A stretch of 64,000 bases of DNA from positions 30,860,001 through 30,924,000 of the forward strand of contig NC_045131.1 of assembly GCF_007655135.1 (NCBI RefSeq). The letters run 5' to 3'. Made by a program: the position numbers and the translations under genes. The notes under the pieces were generated by a model. The model saw nothing but the letters and a program-made list of their open reading frames with translations, was not told the origin of the DNA and did no database searches. Source of the stretch: Punica granatum (Eukaryota > Streptophyta > Magnoliopsida > Myrtales > Lythraceae). How positions within the stretch are numbered: position 1 is the stretch's first letter; every line of letters begins with the position of its first letter. Positions 1 through 12,626 of the stretch are shown here, in pieces.

Positions 1-2510
1 TCTAATTTATTAATAATTTCTCACATATAATTTTTCATAATCATTATTATAATTAATTTTTAATAATAAAATTTTCATATATTAGATGCATAAATAAATA
101 CTTTTGTATCTATTAAACTGAATGGAGTGGAGTAAAATTTCAACTCCAAAACTAAATCAACTTAAGTTAATCGCAAAAACCGCCTAAAAGAGTTCCCTTT
201 GAGGCACCGTTCAAATAGTCAACAATTAAAGGAGTGTTGCAGTGTATTATTATATTGGAAGGGACATTCCTATTTATAGCCCGCGGGGCAGCAGAATTGA
301 TTATTCATCGTTTTTATCATCAAATAAATAATATATGCAATAAATAATTATGGAGAAAATTTTCATTGAAGGTGCTTCCTTCAAACAAGAAAATCATGAT
401 CATATTCCAGTACGTAACGTGAAAAATATCAATAAGATTATAATAAATTCATTGCAACAAATGAAAAGATAAACTTATAATTGCATGAACAGTAGATCAT
501 ATGAAAATAAATTTATTAATTTTTCGTTATTTTGTGGTTACAAGAATTTAGCCTTTTTTTTTTGTTTAAGATATCGTTGTTCGGGTCTCACCCATAATTA
601 ATCACTGGGGTGGGAGGCGGGTCCCGCCAAAATAAGACAGCACAATACGGGCACGGGCACGGGCACTAGCGGGATATTGTTCGTTGAGCACTGCCGACAC
701 TTCCACTTTCTTCAATAGCTGTTCGATTAATTTAATTTATATATGAATCTAATAATTAGAAATATTTTTCAATTATTATTTTTCTCCCTTATTAATAAAT
801 CCAATATATATATAACAATTAACAAGTGTCGGAAGCACATTCAACGAACATTCATTTGACAATAAAAAGTTCAAAACATTTTAATTTCAAATGGTTTTAC
901 TTTTATGGATATATCGAGCCTAACTAGTTATAGCTTGTTTCCATTTCGGGTTATATATGTCTATAATATTGCAGGGTATGAGACGAAAAAAACGCTATTT
1001 TCTGACGTTTGTTGCTTAATTATAATTATTTCGGGTGCACCAAATGATGATATCTATTAAATATATAAGTTATTAATTATGGGGCCAAATCTCCTAGGGG
1101 GCCTTTGATTAATTAAGCAATATATATCCAAGAAGTTTCTTAGAAAACAAAAAAAACTTCAACTCACTCAACAAAGAGAAACTGAATATTGTGTCATCTT
1201 ATAAGTTCTTAACAACTGCCATATGAATCTTTTATTGGATTATATATATAAATAATGTGAATATATTTATCAAAGAAAGGACTCAAGACGCATATATAAA
1301 TAGTGATTGGGGATCATGCTTGCCCACTAAAACAATTTTTACATTTTGATACCATCATCCAACATCATCCGACCTTCAGTATTTAAACTTGGAACCATAA
1401 GAGCTACTATGACATAGTTTATATACCGAAAATAGATTGGGACCGTCACACTCATGATGAATCTTTTATATTAGTAGTTGACTCACCGCATACTAAATTA
1501 TTTATTAGTTATATAACGCACATAGAGAAACTTAGGTCGATACATATAACGATTGGGATTGAGAAGCATCGACATAACATGTAATCATCTCCATAGCCGG
1601 TGTGGCATCCGGCCATAAAATGTAAATTAGATTGATCAATAAAATGATATTATTCGTCAAAAAAAAAATCTCCATAGACCAAATGGATTTGTTTGGATGA
1701 ATATTGAAAATCATGCGAAAGGTTAGGATTTAGAGTTATGATCATATGTTACTGCTAATGCTCCATATCGAATCATCATCTTATCAGTTGGAAACCAAAA
1801 CTAACAGCCACAAGAATTTATTGGAGCGAGACTAATTATAGTTAACAAAAAGGAATGGGATGGGATTGCAACTAAACTTTATTTCTCCTCTAGACCAAGA
1901 AATTTGGGGGCTCCCTTAATTAACCCCAATTATAATTTATTAACGTCGGGAAGTCGCCGTCTTTTAATTGAGTATGATGTTGACAAAGACGAGGGATCAA
2001 TTATGTAAAATAAAATTCCGGAAAGTCAGCTACTAAACAGGCCTCTATTTAATAACATGGCTTATGCTGATGAATAGCATTTCATTTGAAAATGTTCCAA
2101 ACATAAAATAAAACATGTGTACCGAACTTTGCCTTTTGTCACATGTGAAGAACATAAATACGATTAAGAAATACTTCCTATAAATCTCGAATTTTTGTAC
2201 TGCAAGTAAAATCAACTGACACTACTGGAGTAATTACATCGAATTAGGTCGATCGTGATTAGAAATGATTTTTTTTACATGGAAATTAACTGGAAACTCA
2301 TTCATAATAAATAAAAATCTTAATTATACGGGCGGTCTCCATCTCCAACACAGTTTCTTGAGAAATGAGTTCCACTCGTGACTCGCGACAACTACCCTTT
2401 CTTTGCCACTTTTGCTTGCTCTTCTCTCAATAGAAAAATATTTTAGAAAAAAATATAAAAACTTGCTATTGTAATTATTTTGGTGAATACTTGTCATAGA
2501 CTTATTCTGC
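1..2510. other. AT-rich intergenic DNA
   Basis: I see no gene here. Reading frames are short and closed in all six frames, and the composition is AT-rich with short TA runs. A GC-richer patch near 580-700 contains a small repeated GGGCAC motif, but it has no coding signature. Confidence 0.5.
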
Positions 2511-3722
2511 CAGTGCGTTGCACGGATTTTTTTAAGTATTATTGAGTAACTTTGTTGCTTTTGATAATTCAGTTAAATTATTTCATTCATATAATATTGT
2601 TAAAATAAATGAATAATTATCACTAAATGAGAGGGTAATTATAAGATTCTCAAAATTTTTAAATTTATACTTCCGACTATTTTCATGAATTGCGAAATTT
2701 TCTCTGAAATTAAAATGCATATAATAGGAAGAGATTACAAACTTTGTCGAATCTTGAGTTTTATGAAAATACATTATTTTGTGAGGTTGATTTTTTGCTT
2801 TTAATTCTTCGATTTCATGTACTTCATAATAATTACGTAACATTTTCAATCTTTTTGAAAATAATACCATAACTCTTATTTTATTCAATATTCTTAAGTA
2901 TAGCTTATAATCATTCTTTGTATTTTTTTCCAAAATATTTTCTATTTTTAATTGTAATTTAGAATCTTCTTTTGACATGTTGATTAAAAAGGCCATTGTT
3001 TCTACGAATTGGTTATTACTTGATATTGGCTTTTAAGTATTATTCTTATTTTTATGTTTGACTTTTCATATAAATTTTCTTTTGTTCTAGTTGCATTTTA
3101 GTTCATTTAATATAAGTTTAATCACGCATTTGATTCGAATTTATTTTTTCCTTGTTAATTATGTGGATATGTAATATAGATTAGTAACTAAGTTTTTATT
3201 TGGAAAATTAAAATAATTTTTAATTTTATAAGAGCATTAATTTAACTAATTTTTAATTGGGAAAATTGAGATAAACTTCTTTTCCTATTTTTGAAGTGCA
3301 CTAACATCCGAACAAAAAAATGGCATCAATTTTATCTTGGAAAATTAAAATGATTTTTAAAATTTTTTAAGTGTATTAATTTGAGCTCATTAAATTCTAC
3401 TCAAGTTTTTGTATAATTTCTAATTTCGAGAATTACTACTAAGTTTAGTTTTAATTTTTTCTTGCAGATGTGTATATATATATATATATATAATATAGTT
3501 TTTTTTTAACTCTAAGTAATTTTTTCTAATTTTTTAATGCATCAATTTAAGCACATCTAATTGTCTTCAAGTGAATTTTAATTTATTTATATATCTATAT
3601 TATGCAATTTTTTAATTCCAAAAATTTAAATTAATTTCTTTTCACTTTTCAAGGTGGCTACCTTAAGATTATTTAGTGCTATTTATTGCTACCAAGTGAG
3701 TTTTGCATGATGTATAGATTAT
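2511..3722. repeat. Anonymous dispersed repeat, copy A
   Basis: The left end carries CAGTGCGTTGCACGG and the right end carries a TATTTATTGCTACCAAGTGAG motif followed by GTATAGATT. The same end motifs, in the same order and diverged, bound a second segment at 53541-54352, so this is a dispersed repeat and not unique spacer. A 137-codon frame on the minus strand at 2583-2996 is AT-driven, lysine/asparagine rich and matches no family I know; I do not call it a gene. Related GCGTTGCGTGATACTAATAG ends occur near 18070 and 19995. The superfamily is not identified. Confidence 0.45.
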
Positions 3723-4478
3723 GTGGAGAGGCAAAAGAAAATATATACTCACCGGCCAAATATATAAAAATCTTGGGTTTATATAATTCTTGAGTTTCAC
3801 CATCTAACACTTGAGCTTTGAAATTGGACATTTCATTTCAATTTTTTATAGTCCATTGTAGAAAGTTAAGATGGTATCGAAATTAATTTTACCTTTCTTT
3901 GTGAACTCACACCACACCACAGAGCTGCAAAAAGTTTGGCCCTAGTTAGTCCCTTCTAGTTTGAGCGCGGGAGAGGAAGCACACTTCGTGGGAATTATTA
4001 GTCAAAGCACGGAAAAAAAGAGTAATGCTCATGGTCATTTGTTGATGTTGGTTACCGAAGAGCTTGTGACTCGTGTAGGTAGGTGGGTAAAGGATCGCAT
4101 GCTACCGCGTGTTGGTGAATATTGAGAGGCAAAATAAAAATATATTTACATCGCCCAAATTGGTAAAGGTCGAATGGAAGTTTAAGAGATTGAATTAGGA
4201 AAAAAAACGATAATGTAGGAAATAAAAATGTGGCTGTGAAATACATAAACTTTCACTAGCGACTCTCACAGGTTCGGTTTATGGATTATATGATTTGTAC
4301 ATGCCAAGTCAGATTAAAAGCAATTCGCTTCCTTGCTCTTCTTCTTCTTCTTCTTCTTCTTCTTCTTCTTCTTCTTTTGACAATCAATGAACAAACAACT
4401 CATCATCACTCATCCATTGTCGATCCATCCCCCCCTCTCTCTCGCTCTCCCTCTCCGTGGCATTTATTTATTTATCTT

Positions 4479-4511
<33 letters not shown>

Positions 4512-4750
4512 CTGTTTTTCCAGTTTTCAGTTGTTTTCCACGATTTTCCGTTTCAGATTCACCCACCCCCTCCCACTTTGTCCTCTGGCTCTGGTCAGGG
4601 AATAATTGTGTGTGCCTGTTCATTCAATCCCCTCGCCACAACAGATTAACAACAATCGCGCACTCACACGCAACAGTGAAAAGGCCTCTAAAGCTTGGAT
4701 TGATAGCATAAACAATCCATTGCCGTCCCTTTTAGCTTCCCCCCCCCACC

Positions 4751-4782
<32 letters not shown>

Positions 4783-5097
4783 TCACAGGCTCTCCAGGCA
4801 ATTATCACCCCATCGGCGCCGACTTTCTTCCTTTCTTGCTTCCCCCGTTTCCCCTCCTTTTCTGCCTGCAGCACCACACCCACCGCGCAGATTTGCCGTG
4901 ATTTTTCCTCTTGGGGTTTCTTTTCTTGGCCCAAAGATCCCGTCTTTGTGCAATGCGAGTCGAGATTCCGGGAAGTGGTCTTCTGGGTCTCGAGCTTTAG
5001 GCCTCTGGGGTTGTTGGGGTTGGGTCTTCGATCTGATAGGGAGAGAGAGAGATTCTTGGGGTGGCCTGTTTGAGGGTAAAAAGGGGGAGGACGAGAG
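3723..5097 (+). other. Upstream region and 5' leader of GAUT4
   Basis: No separate gene is visible. The last ~760 bases before the GAUT4 start are pyrimidine-rich and carry three length-variable tracts: (CTT)n at about 4336-4377, a T run at about 4480-4510 and (CT)n at about 4750-4777. CT-rich leaders are common in plant 5' UTRs. I see no convincing TATA box, so the transcription start is not assigned. Frames that are open across the CTT and T tracts are low-complexity artefacts. Confidence 0.45.
4336..4777 (+). repeat. Cluster of pyrimidine microsatellites (CTT, T, CT)
   Basis: There is a perfect CTT run of about 42 bases, a T tract of about 30 bases broken by nothing but T, and a CT run of about 28 bases, all within 450 bases in the leader of GAUT4. 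Confidence 0.8.
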
Positions 5098-8000
5098 ATG
5101 GTGGTTAGGAATCTGGTGCTGGTGATGCTCTGCGTCACGGTGGTTGCTCCGATTGTTCTCTACACTCATCGGATTGGAACCTTCAAGTCCGCTTCCTGTA
5201 AGTTCTTCCTCCTTCTCATCTCAAGAATCTCGCTGCTGGACTGCCATCCTGCCTGCCAGCTTCTCCAGTCCCTGATTGTGCTTTCATTTCTTGATTTTGC
5301 TTCCTTTTCTTGCAGCGAGAAACGAGTACCTAGAAGAAGTTACAGCTTTTGTGAGTTCCTCTGCTCTTCTTCATCCTTCCTTTTCCTTCCTTTTCTCTTG
5401 GGTGTTTGCTGTTTCTAGTGTGCTCTGGATTCCATTTGATTGGGACCCAAGAGAAGAGAGAGGATTCCGCCGATTTTTATGAGTTTCTCTGATTGCTTTT
5501 GCAGACGTTGAATGGTGATTCTAGGCACTTAAATGTGCTCCCCCAGGTGGGTGGTGTATCGGTGTCGGTTTGATTTATAGTTCATTGCCCCAATTATCTT
5601 TGATCTCATCTCAGCCCCTTCTGACAACTCCTTTCCAACAACAGGAATCATCAACCACCCTTAAAGAACCTGTTGGAGTGGTTTACACTGAGAACTCAAC
5701 CAAAGGTACTTGCTCACTCTTTCTTCCTTGATTTCTGCCAATTTCGCATTGATGGATTCCTTGCCCCAGGAGAAAGTTTGCTAATTTAGTAAAGCTACCG
5801 ATGACATTGATTGAGTCGAATTCGGTATACTGTGAGTAAATCTATCATGACTGACTTACTAACTCTGCTTCTGTATTGGATTTGTGGTATCAATTCAGAT
5901 GTGAAGTTGGTGGATTATAAATCTGCTCGAGTCCTTTCGGCCACAGTAGATGAGAATCGGTCTCAGAGAAAAAATCCCATCAAACAGGTGACTGATGGAG
6001 CTCGGAAAGAGGATCATAATGGGATATTGAGGACATCAGACACTGGACACGAAGATAAAGGAGGGAGAGAGAGGAAAACTGCTAAATCCTCCAGCCGTGT
6101 AACGGAGGGTGCCACCGGAAACGGGGTTAGTCTATTTCTTAAATCCTTTGCGTTGCTTTTTTCATGCACTCTATTTTCGAGGCTTTTGCTGTTGACAGGT
6201 ATGCACGCAAGTCTTTGATTGGTTCCATTTAGGTTGGGATTGTTGGTAAACCATCCTTGTTTCATGACCTGGTCAGCCCTGATGCAATATAAACTGCAGT
6301 TTTCTTTTTGGTTTTAGTGTTTTCAGTTAATTCGTTTTAAAGGGAAGTATACTCTGTGACATTATTAATATTTGTACCATTCTCCGCTTTGTTTGAATTT
6401 TCCTTTTCTGAGTTTTGGTAAATTTAATTGCCATTCTTGGGCAAGATTAATTTGATATTGCTTCTGCATCGTTCACATCAATGTATCTATCATCTACCTG
6501 CGTCATGTTATGTGAACCACGAAATTTCTGTTAATGTTGGCAACGAATTTGTGCCTCTGTTTTTGACCACAACTCTTGCATCTCTTTATATAGGGGCTTT
6601 TGGTTGAGGACCAAAGCACTAAATCATCTGGAACTAGCAAGGAAAAAGAACCCGAGAAACAGAACGAACCTGCGCTTCTTTCTGATGCCCGTGTTCGTCA
6701 ACTCAAAGACCAGCTCATCAGGGCTAAGGTCTACCTATCCCTTCCATCCACCAGGAACAACCCTCACTTTGTTAGGGAACTCCGGCTCCGCATCAAAGAA
6801 GTTCAGCGCATACTAGGTGCAGCGAGTAAAGACTCGGAACTGCCAAAGAGGTGAGAAGTGAACTGACAAGTTTGTTTCTGTCTTTTGCTTTCCGGTTTAC
6901 TGATTCTTAGTACTTTGGCAGCTCCTATGACAAGTTAAAGGCGATGGAGCAAACTCTTGCGAAGGGTAAACTGATTCAAGATGATTGCGCTGCTATCATG
7001 AAGAAACTCAGGGCGATGCTCCACTCAACAGAAGAGCAGCTTCGCGTGCACAGGAAGCAGACTCTGTTCTTGACCCAGTTGACTGCAAAAACCATTCCTA
7101 AGGGTCTCCACTGCCTCCCCTTGCGCCTCACTTCTGAGTATTACACACTGAACTCCTCTCAACAGCAGTTCCCGAATCAAGAGAAGTTAGAGGACCCGAG
7201 CTTGTTTCATTACGCGCTTTTCTCAGATAATGTCTTGGCAGCTGCTGTTGTGGTGAACTCCACTATTAGCAATGCAAAGGTAACTTTATCAACTTCCTTT
7301 AAGGGGTGTTCGGTGATGTTACATGACATTCATTGAACATTCGGAATGATCAGTAGGGAGATTCTTAGGAATTGACAGGGTAACGTATAACACACTGTTG
7401 CATGTTAGGCGTGAAGCTTCGGTGTATAATCAGGCCAATTATCCCATTTATGACATGGGGTAATATGAAGGTTATGACACACCTCTGCTCCCAGAAGCCG
7501 GACAGGGCTGCCTCAAGATTTTCTTTTTCATTCTCAGGCTTTGGATGTTTTATCTCATATGCTATTTGTTGTCCTTTGCAGGACCCCGAGAAGCATGTTT
7601 TCCACATTGTTACGGACAGGCTCAATTATGCAGCAATGAGAATGTGGTTTTTGGTGAACCCTCTGGGAAAAGCCGCTGTTCAGGTTCAGAACATCCAAGA
7701 GTTTACATGGTTAAATGCGAGTTACAGTCCAGTGCTGAAGCAGTTGGGCTCCGCGTCCATGATAGACTATTACTTTAGGACCCACCGGGCCAGTTCCGAC
7801 TCAAACCTCAAGTTCCGGAACCCCAAGTATTTGTCCATTCTGAACCATCTGCGGTTTTACCTTCCTGAGGTCTTCCCCAAGCTGAACAAGGTGCTGTTCT
7901 TGGACGATGATATAGTTGTGCAGAAGGACCTGAGCGCGCTTTGGTCAATTAATCTGAAAGGGAACGTTATTGGTGTTGTGGAGACTTGTGGGGAGAGCTT

Positions 8001-8750
8001 CCACCGCTTTGATCGGTACCTCAACTTCTCGAATCCTTTGATTGCGAAGAATTTCAACGCGCGAGCTTGTGGGTGGGCTTATGGGATGAACATCTTTGAC
8101 TTGAATGAGTGGAGGAGGCAGAACATCACGGAGATATACCACAAGTGGCAAGAACTGGTAATGAGAACTCTGATATTTCGCCGTTTCTTTTTTTCTTAAG
8201 CTCTTGAAAGTTGAAAAATAAAGCTAGCATGGAGAGAATGGGCTGACGCGCTCTTCCGTATGAAAATATGAAAATTTGTGTGCCATTGGAAAATAATTTG
8301 AAGAAATGGAGAAATCTTAATGGTCTTTAGCATATATATGAAGACAGAAAACTGAAGGCACAACATGAGAGATCCCTCTTTCTTTCGGTTCTTTGTGAGC
8401 CTGGTGAATGTTATACCATTGCACTAAAATTTCACCTGGTAATTGCTTTTCTTTTCATTTTTTTTTTTGTGCAGAATCACGGTAGGCTCTTGTGGAAGTT
8501 GGGGACGCTGCCTCCTGGGCTTATCACTTATTGGAAACGCACATTCTCCCTCGATCGGTCATGGCATGTGCTGGGTTTGGGCTATAATCCCAGCGTCAGT
8601 CAGAAAGATATCGAACGGGCAGCGGTGATTCATTACAATGGGAACATGAAACCTTGGCTCGAAATCGGCATCCCCAAGTACCGCAATTACTGGGCCAAGT
8701 ACGTTGACTACGATCAAGCCTATCTTCGGGAGTGCAACATCAACCCGTGA
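5098..8750 (+). CDS. GAUT4: Galacturonosyltransferase 4-like (GAUT4), GT8 family
   Basis: This is a predicted homogalacturonan alpha-1,4-galacturonosyltransferase, a Golgi type II membrane enzyme that adds galacturonic acid from UDP-GalA during pectin synthesis. I place nine exons by GT..AG sites and frame: 5098-5197, 5316-5350, 5505-5546, 5645-5705, 5899-6125, 6594-6850, 6922-7279, 7582-8157, 8475-8750. They total 1932 nt, or 643 residues, slightly longer than the Arabidopsis protein (about 616). A membrane anchor lies at residues 6-25. A variable stem region follows, then a conserved segment starting LKDQLIRAKVYLSLPS. The GT8 metal-binding DDD is at 468-470 (context LFLDDDIVVQKDLS), and the HxxGxxKPW motif is at 605-613. 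The C-terminus ends CNINP, as in GAUT4. No frame breaks are seen, so the gene looks functional. The GAUT4 assignment rests on remembered family similarity; a close GAUT paralogue is possible. Confidence 0.93.
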
Positions 8751-9647
8751 ATGCAGCCACTGAGAATCGAAGCATCAATGTGGGCACGCTGTCTTTATAA
8801 CAGGTCTGCATCCCAATCCGTGTAGATCCCTTTTTTTTTTTTTTTTTCTTTTCTTCTGATCAGAGTTAAAAACGAGAGAAGAATGAATCTTCTTAGGTAA
8901 AATTCTTTCTGTATTCATTTTTGGTTAGTCTCTTGTCGGGTTTCATTTTTGGGCTATAGAAGTCACAGTTTGCCACGAGGAATTCATTGTATCGAACTTG
9001 GGCATCCCTCTGGTTTAGCTCTCTCTCTCTCTGACAAATTGCGGGTGAATTTGTAAATGGGTGAAGCTAGATTTTGCCTGCAATGTATGGATTGTGTATC
9101 GAAGCCGTCCCGACCATTTGTAGTTCACATTCTTCTCTCAACTCTGCACTCAGGGCTAACTGACATATGCCATGTTTGGTATACGATTAGAGAGTAATGG
9201 CTTCGCACCGAGCACGGCCGGAAGGAGCCGGGGAACTTTTTGCATCGGCTGCCGACAGTTTGTTTTCACCTCGGTAGGTTTGAAAGGTAGTCACGAGGAA
9301 GGGTGGGTCTTTCTTTGATTCTTTGAATTATGGAGTGGAAGCATTTATTAACAAGGGGGGAGTTGGAAGGAATTTGAGTAGGAGTTGGAGAGGTTAATGG
9401 GTGACAGATCTGCCATCGTGCCTTTCACATGTTTGTTCGGCTTCTCCTGCCTGCCTGCCTGTCTCTCTTGTTTTTGCTTTTGGTTTTTTTCCTTATTGAA
9501 TGAAAAAAAACATCGGCAAAAAAAAAAAAAAACATGGTCAAGTCGATATCGGAAGGAGAAGAATAATGATGCACTCCAAAGAAAAAGAAAAAGAAAAAGA
9601 AAAAGAAAAAGAAAAAAAGAAAATGTAGAAAAGAAAAAAGAAAATTG
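8751..9647 (+). other. 3' flank of GAUT4
   Basis: The 3' UTR probably lies in the first ~350 bases. A T-rich tract sits at 8829-8848. No second gene is visible. The region ends in a homopurine tract with (AAAAAG)n at about 9583-9617; frames open across this tract encode only Lys/Arg or Phe/Leu and are not genes. Confidence 0.45.
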
Positions 9648-9705
9648 AACATATGATATTAGCTGGTCCCACCTGCAACATATGATATTAGCTGGTCCCA
9701 CCTGC
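9648..9705. repeat. Perfect 29-bp tandem duplication
   Basis: The unit beginning AACATATGATATTAGCTGG occurs twice head to tail, at 9648-9676 and 9677-9705, with no mismatch. It looks like a recent slippage or repair duplication. Confidence 0.9.
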
Positions 9706-10541
9706 ACAGCCTGCCCTAGGCCTTTTTAATATCACGGAAATAGAGAGAACAAAACAAAGGTACCTGGCCTTTCCCTGGTCTTTCCCTTCCAAGTGAAATT
9801 CCATGTTTGCCCCTGGCCCGTCACGAATAATAATTGAGCGTGTTAACGCATGGATTCTCAGTTACACACACGGGGGGCTGTCAAATTTGTAGTGAGTCAA
9901 TACGTAAGTCACCGAAAAATTTTTGCCATCTATTTTAGTCCTTCAATTTTCAAACATCATAATAAAAAGGCTCTTTTCACATACTCAAATGTTGGCCTCT
10001 TTTTTGGATTTTCAAAAATTCAAGAATTAAATTGGTGACAAATTTTTCAGGAACTTACGTGTTAGCTCGCTACACCTAAATGTTAGCATGCTCATAGTAA
10101 TTGATCTAAGCTAGAATAATAATAATAATAATAATAATATTGTAATTGCAACATTCATACCTTATATGGTATTTCATCACCTATCAAAAAATTATATGGT
10201 ATTTCATTTTAGAGGAATACTCATGAATAAATTGATTAATTAATAGAAAACAGAAATAATGGGTCAATTATTTATTTTATTTTTGGTTTTGACCAGAATA
10301 AATGATGGGTCAATAATCAATTAACAAACGTTCCTTAATCTGTTGACCGTTAATTAATGCTCACGTTAAGTGATCATATAAAGATAATTCTGGATAAGAC
10401 CACTCATATTATCTACCAATTGCTTGACTCCGGAGGCCATTAGAGTTGTCTCGTTTCACAAATTTTCTGCTCGGACGTCTCCGCCGCTGTCGAGTTTTTC
10501 CCTTCCATGTGAGTTCGTTTCCCTTCTATGTAAATATGTAT
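9706..10541. other. Intergenic DNA
   Basis: No gene is recognised. An (AAT)n microsatellite lies at about 10117-10140. Confidence 0.4.
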
Positions 10542-10770
10542 GTTGCGTTTGGTTTTAAAGTATAATTTTAAATCAAATTTTGATTTTAAAAAAGAGTGGT
10601 ATAAATGGGGTCTACCCTTTGATTTTGTATGAGTTATTTTGTTTTGTTGTGGAAAAAAGTGGTATAAATGGGATCCACTCTTTGACTATATATGAGTTAT
10701 TTTGTTTTGTTGTGGGTAGAAAGGTTAAAGTTATGACTTTAAAATCATATTTGCAAACCAAACAAGCCAA
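10542..10770. mobile_element. MITE family 1, copy 1
   Basis: This small element has imperfect terminal inverted repeats: the left end reads TTGCGTTTGGTTTT and the right end reads GCAAACCAAACAAGCC. It holds an internal tandem dimer of a ~60-bp unit containing GTGGTATAAATGGG and TATGAGTTATTTTG. A second copy with the same dimer lies at 24031-24265. The two copies confirm a mobile family. I could not settle a target-site duplication, so the superfamily is open. Confidence 0.75.
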
Positions 10771-10818
10771 TAATATGTGAGTTCATTTCAATTGTGGTAT
10801 TCAATATCTTATAAATCA

Positions 10819-11336
10819 ATTAGATTCTAATTTTTTATGTGAAATTTTTTACTCTCAACACCCACCTCACATGGCTGCATGTGACTTTGAGCTTCACCTA
10901 CACGTGCCACGTGGACTATAATAACCCGTCCTCAAGAACAGACTACGAGTCAGGACTGGACTTTCATGCTTGGGAGGAAGGGGGGGACAACAATTGACAA
11001 TGAGATCACGCTTGGGCCGGATTAAGATAAGGCGAGTTTCTCTCCGCACTCAGATTCCAAAGAGACCACGAGTTCTATACTCAGGCCAAACTTGATTGCA
11101 CTTCAGCTGCCCATCGACAAAAATACATTTCAAATGGCGTGATGTGAATTCACATCCATGTACGCGGAAGCATTATCCGCTCTGATACAATGTAAAATAT
11201 TCACCGAGCCTATAAGCGATTTGGTCAATCTCCAACCCAAAAGTTCAAGCTGTTAGATTATAGTGCCTAATCTCTAAACTCATTAGATTTTCTTAATTTT
11301 CCCGTGCGAGATTTTTTACTCTCATTATAATATTTT
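10819..11336. repeat. Direct-repeat-bounded segment, LTR-like
   Basis: A motif of about 45 bases, ATTAGATT...GAGATTTTTTACTCTC in form, occurs diverged at 10819-10861 and again at 11284-11330. About 420 bases lie between, with no coding frame. It could be a remnant of a small LTR-type element or a chance duplication. Confidence 0.3.
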
Positions 11337-11343
11337 ATTCCTA

Positions 11344-11381
<38 letters not shown>

Positions 11382-11768
11382 TCTGTTTGAAAGAACATTC
11401 GTATAGTACGAATGCCTTCCATACAAAGATCGTATTTCGGAACGTCTTTTAGTTGTGTCTGGAATATTGCGGCAACTTCATATTATATATATTTCCCTTA
11501 CTGTCGATTTTTGAGTAAGCCAATTTATAAGGTTTGGCACCTCGGGAAAGTAAACTTTAAATGAGTGGGAAAAAGAAATTGAGAAGAAACAAATCAGTAA
11601 TTGCTAGAGTTCAGAAAAAAATAATTTACTGAATTGTATAGAGTTAACATTGAGAGATATACTGATTCTATTTTATTATTTTTGAAAATAATCTTTTCCC
11701 TATATCGTATTGAATATTGCCAACAATTATTATACGTTCTTATTAATTCATTAATGATTGGATTTTTT
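11337..11768. other. Intergenic DNA with (ATT)n microsatellite
   Basis: A perfect ATT run covers about 11347-11381. I looked here for the missing signal-peptide exon of the inhibitor pseudogene at 12120 and found no ATG followed by a hydrophobic stretch. Confidence 0.4.
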
Positions 11769-12111
11769 TGGGTATTTACCTAAAATGGCCCATGATTTGT
11801 CCGTTTTGTCAAATCTATCCTATGTTTTTTTTTGTCAAATCTATCCCATGATTTATTTTTTGCATCAAATCTATTTCGGCGTTATCTTTTCCGTTAACAT
11901 CTAACGGCCGTGCTGACGTGGCACGTGGAGAGATAGTGGGCCACACTTGCCACGTAAGCGTCACGTCAGTACGACCGTTAGATGTCGACGGAAAAGATAA
12001 CGCCGGGATAGATTTGATGCAAAAAGTAAACCATTGGATAGATTTGACCAAAAAAAATAGGATAGATTTGACAAAACGGACAAATCATGAGCCATTTTAG
12101 GTAAATACCCC
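11769..12111. mobile_element. Mutator-type MITE A (foldback throughout)
   Basis: The two halves are inverted copies. The left end is GGGTATTTACCTAAAATGGC and the right end is GCCATTTTAGGTAAATACCC, and complementarity continues inward through TTTTGTCAAATCTATCC and CTAACGGCCG to a short central core. A second copy at 58159-58489 has the core in the opposite orientation and a clean 9-bp target duplication, which assigns the family to the Mutator superfamily. In this copy the flanks no longer show a clear duplication. It ends only about 9 bases before the open frame of the truncated inhibitor pseudogene. Confidence 0.85.
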
Positions 12112-12119
12112 TTTAATAA

Positions 12120-12626
12120 ATAATCAATGTATCGGTCCAGCCCTCTTACGCTGTGGTGACCAAGCTAGTGGACAAAGTATGCAAGAAAACCTCCAACTGC
12201 ACCTTCTGCATCAACGCACTATACTCCGATCCTCGGACTCCAAGGGCCGACATATACAACCTAGCATACGTTGCCATCAAGTTGGCCTTTGACAATACTA
12301 GTGACACTTCAGGTTACATAAGTTCACCGCTCAACAGCACCTTCGACCCCAACTTTCAGAAGTCTCTCCAGTGCTGCGAGGTCGATTATAAGTCTGCACT
12401 AGATAAGCTCATAAATGCCTTTGGTGATTTGGACTCAGAGTCGTATGATGGTGTAGAACATTATGCGGAGGAAGCCGCTAGCAAGGTTGATGACTGCCAG
12501 TCGGGTCTCAGCGGGACCAAGTCGCCACTTACTGGGAAAAATCAGGTGCTGAATGCTCTCTGCAAGATCTGCGCTATCGTGGGGAAGTTACTCAATAGCC
12601 CTGAGGCCGTGACCACGCTCAATTGA
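12120..12626 (+). pseudogene. 5'-truncated invertase/pectin methylesterase inhibitor-like gene
   Basis: The frame encodes the mature part of a PMEI-domain protein. From about 12150 it matches the intact gene at 34582 closely in layout, including NALYSDPRTPRAD versus ATLYSDPRTPNAD. The conserved cysteines of the PMEI fold are present: a first pair near the N-terminus, one in LQCCEVDY, one in VDDCQSGL and one in LCKICAIV. There is no ATG and no signal peptide. The frame opens after a TAA at 12117-12119, inside the flank of the MITE that ends at 12111. No in-frame stop interrupts the remaining ~155 codons, so the truncation may be recent. An unseen upstream exon is possible but unusual for this family, which is normally intronless. 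Confidence 0.8.

Noticed and set aside
2583..2996. 137-codon minus-strand frame
   Set aside because: AT-driven composition, no family match, and it lies inside a dispersed repeat.
4281..4711. Overlapping frames of 72-122 codons upstream of GAUT4
   Set aside because: They read through CTT and T microsatellites as Leu/Phe runs; no domain and no start context. They are leader sequence.
4776..5169. Minus-strand frames of 120-128 codons over the GAUT4 start
   Set aside because: They are antisense shadows of the CT-rich leader and exon 1.
9348..9707. Frames across the (AAAAAG)n tract
   Set aside because: They are low-complexity Lys/Arg or Phe/Leu translations of a microsatellite.
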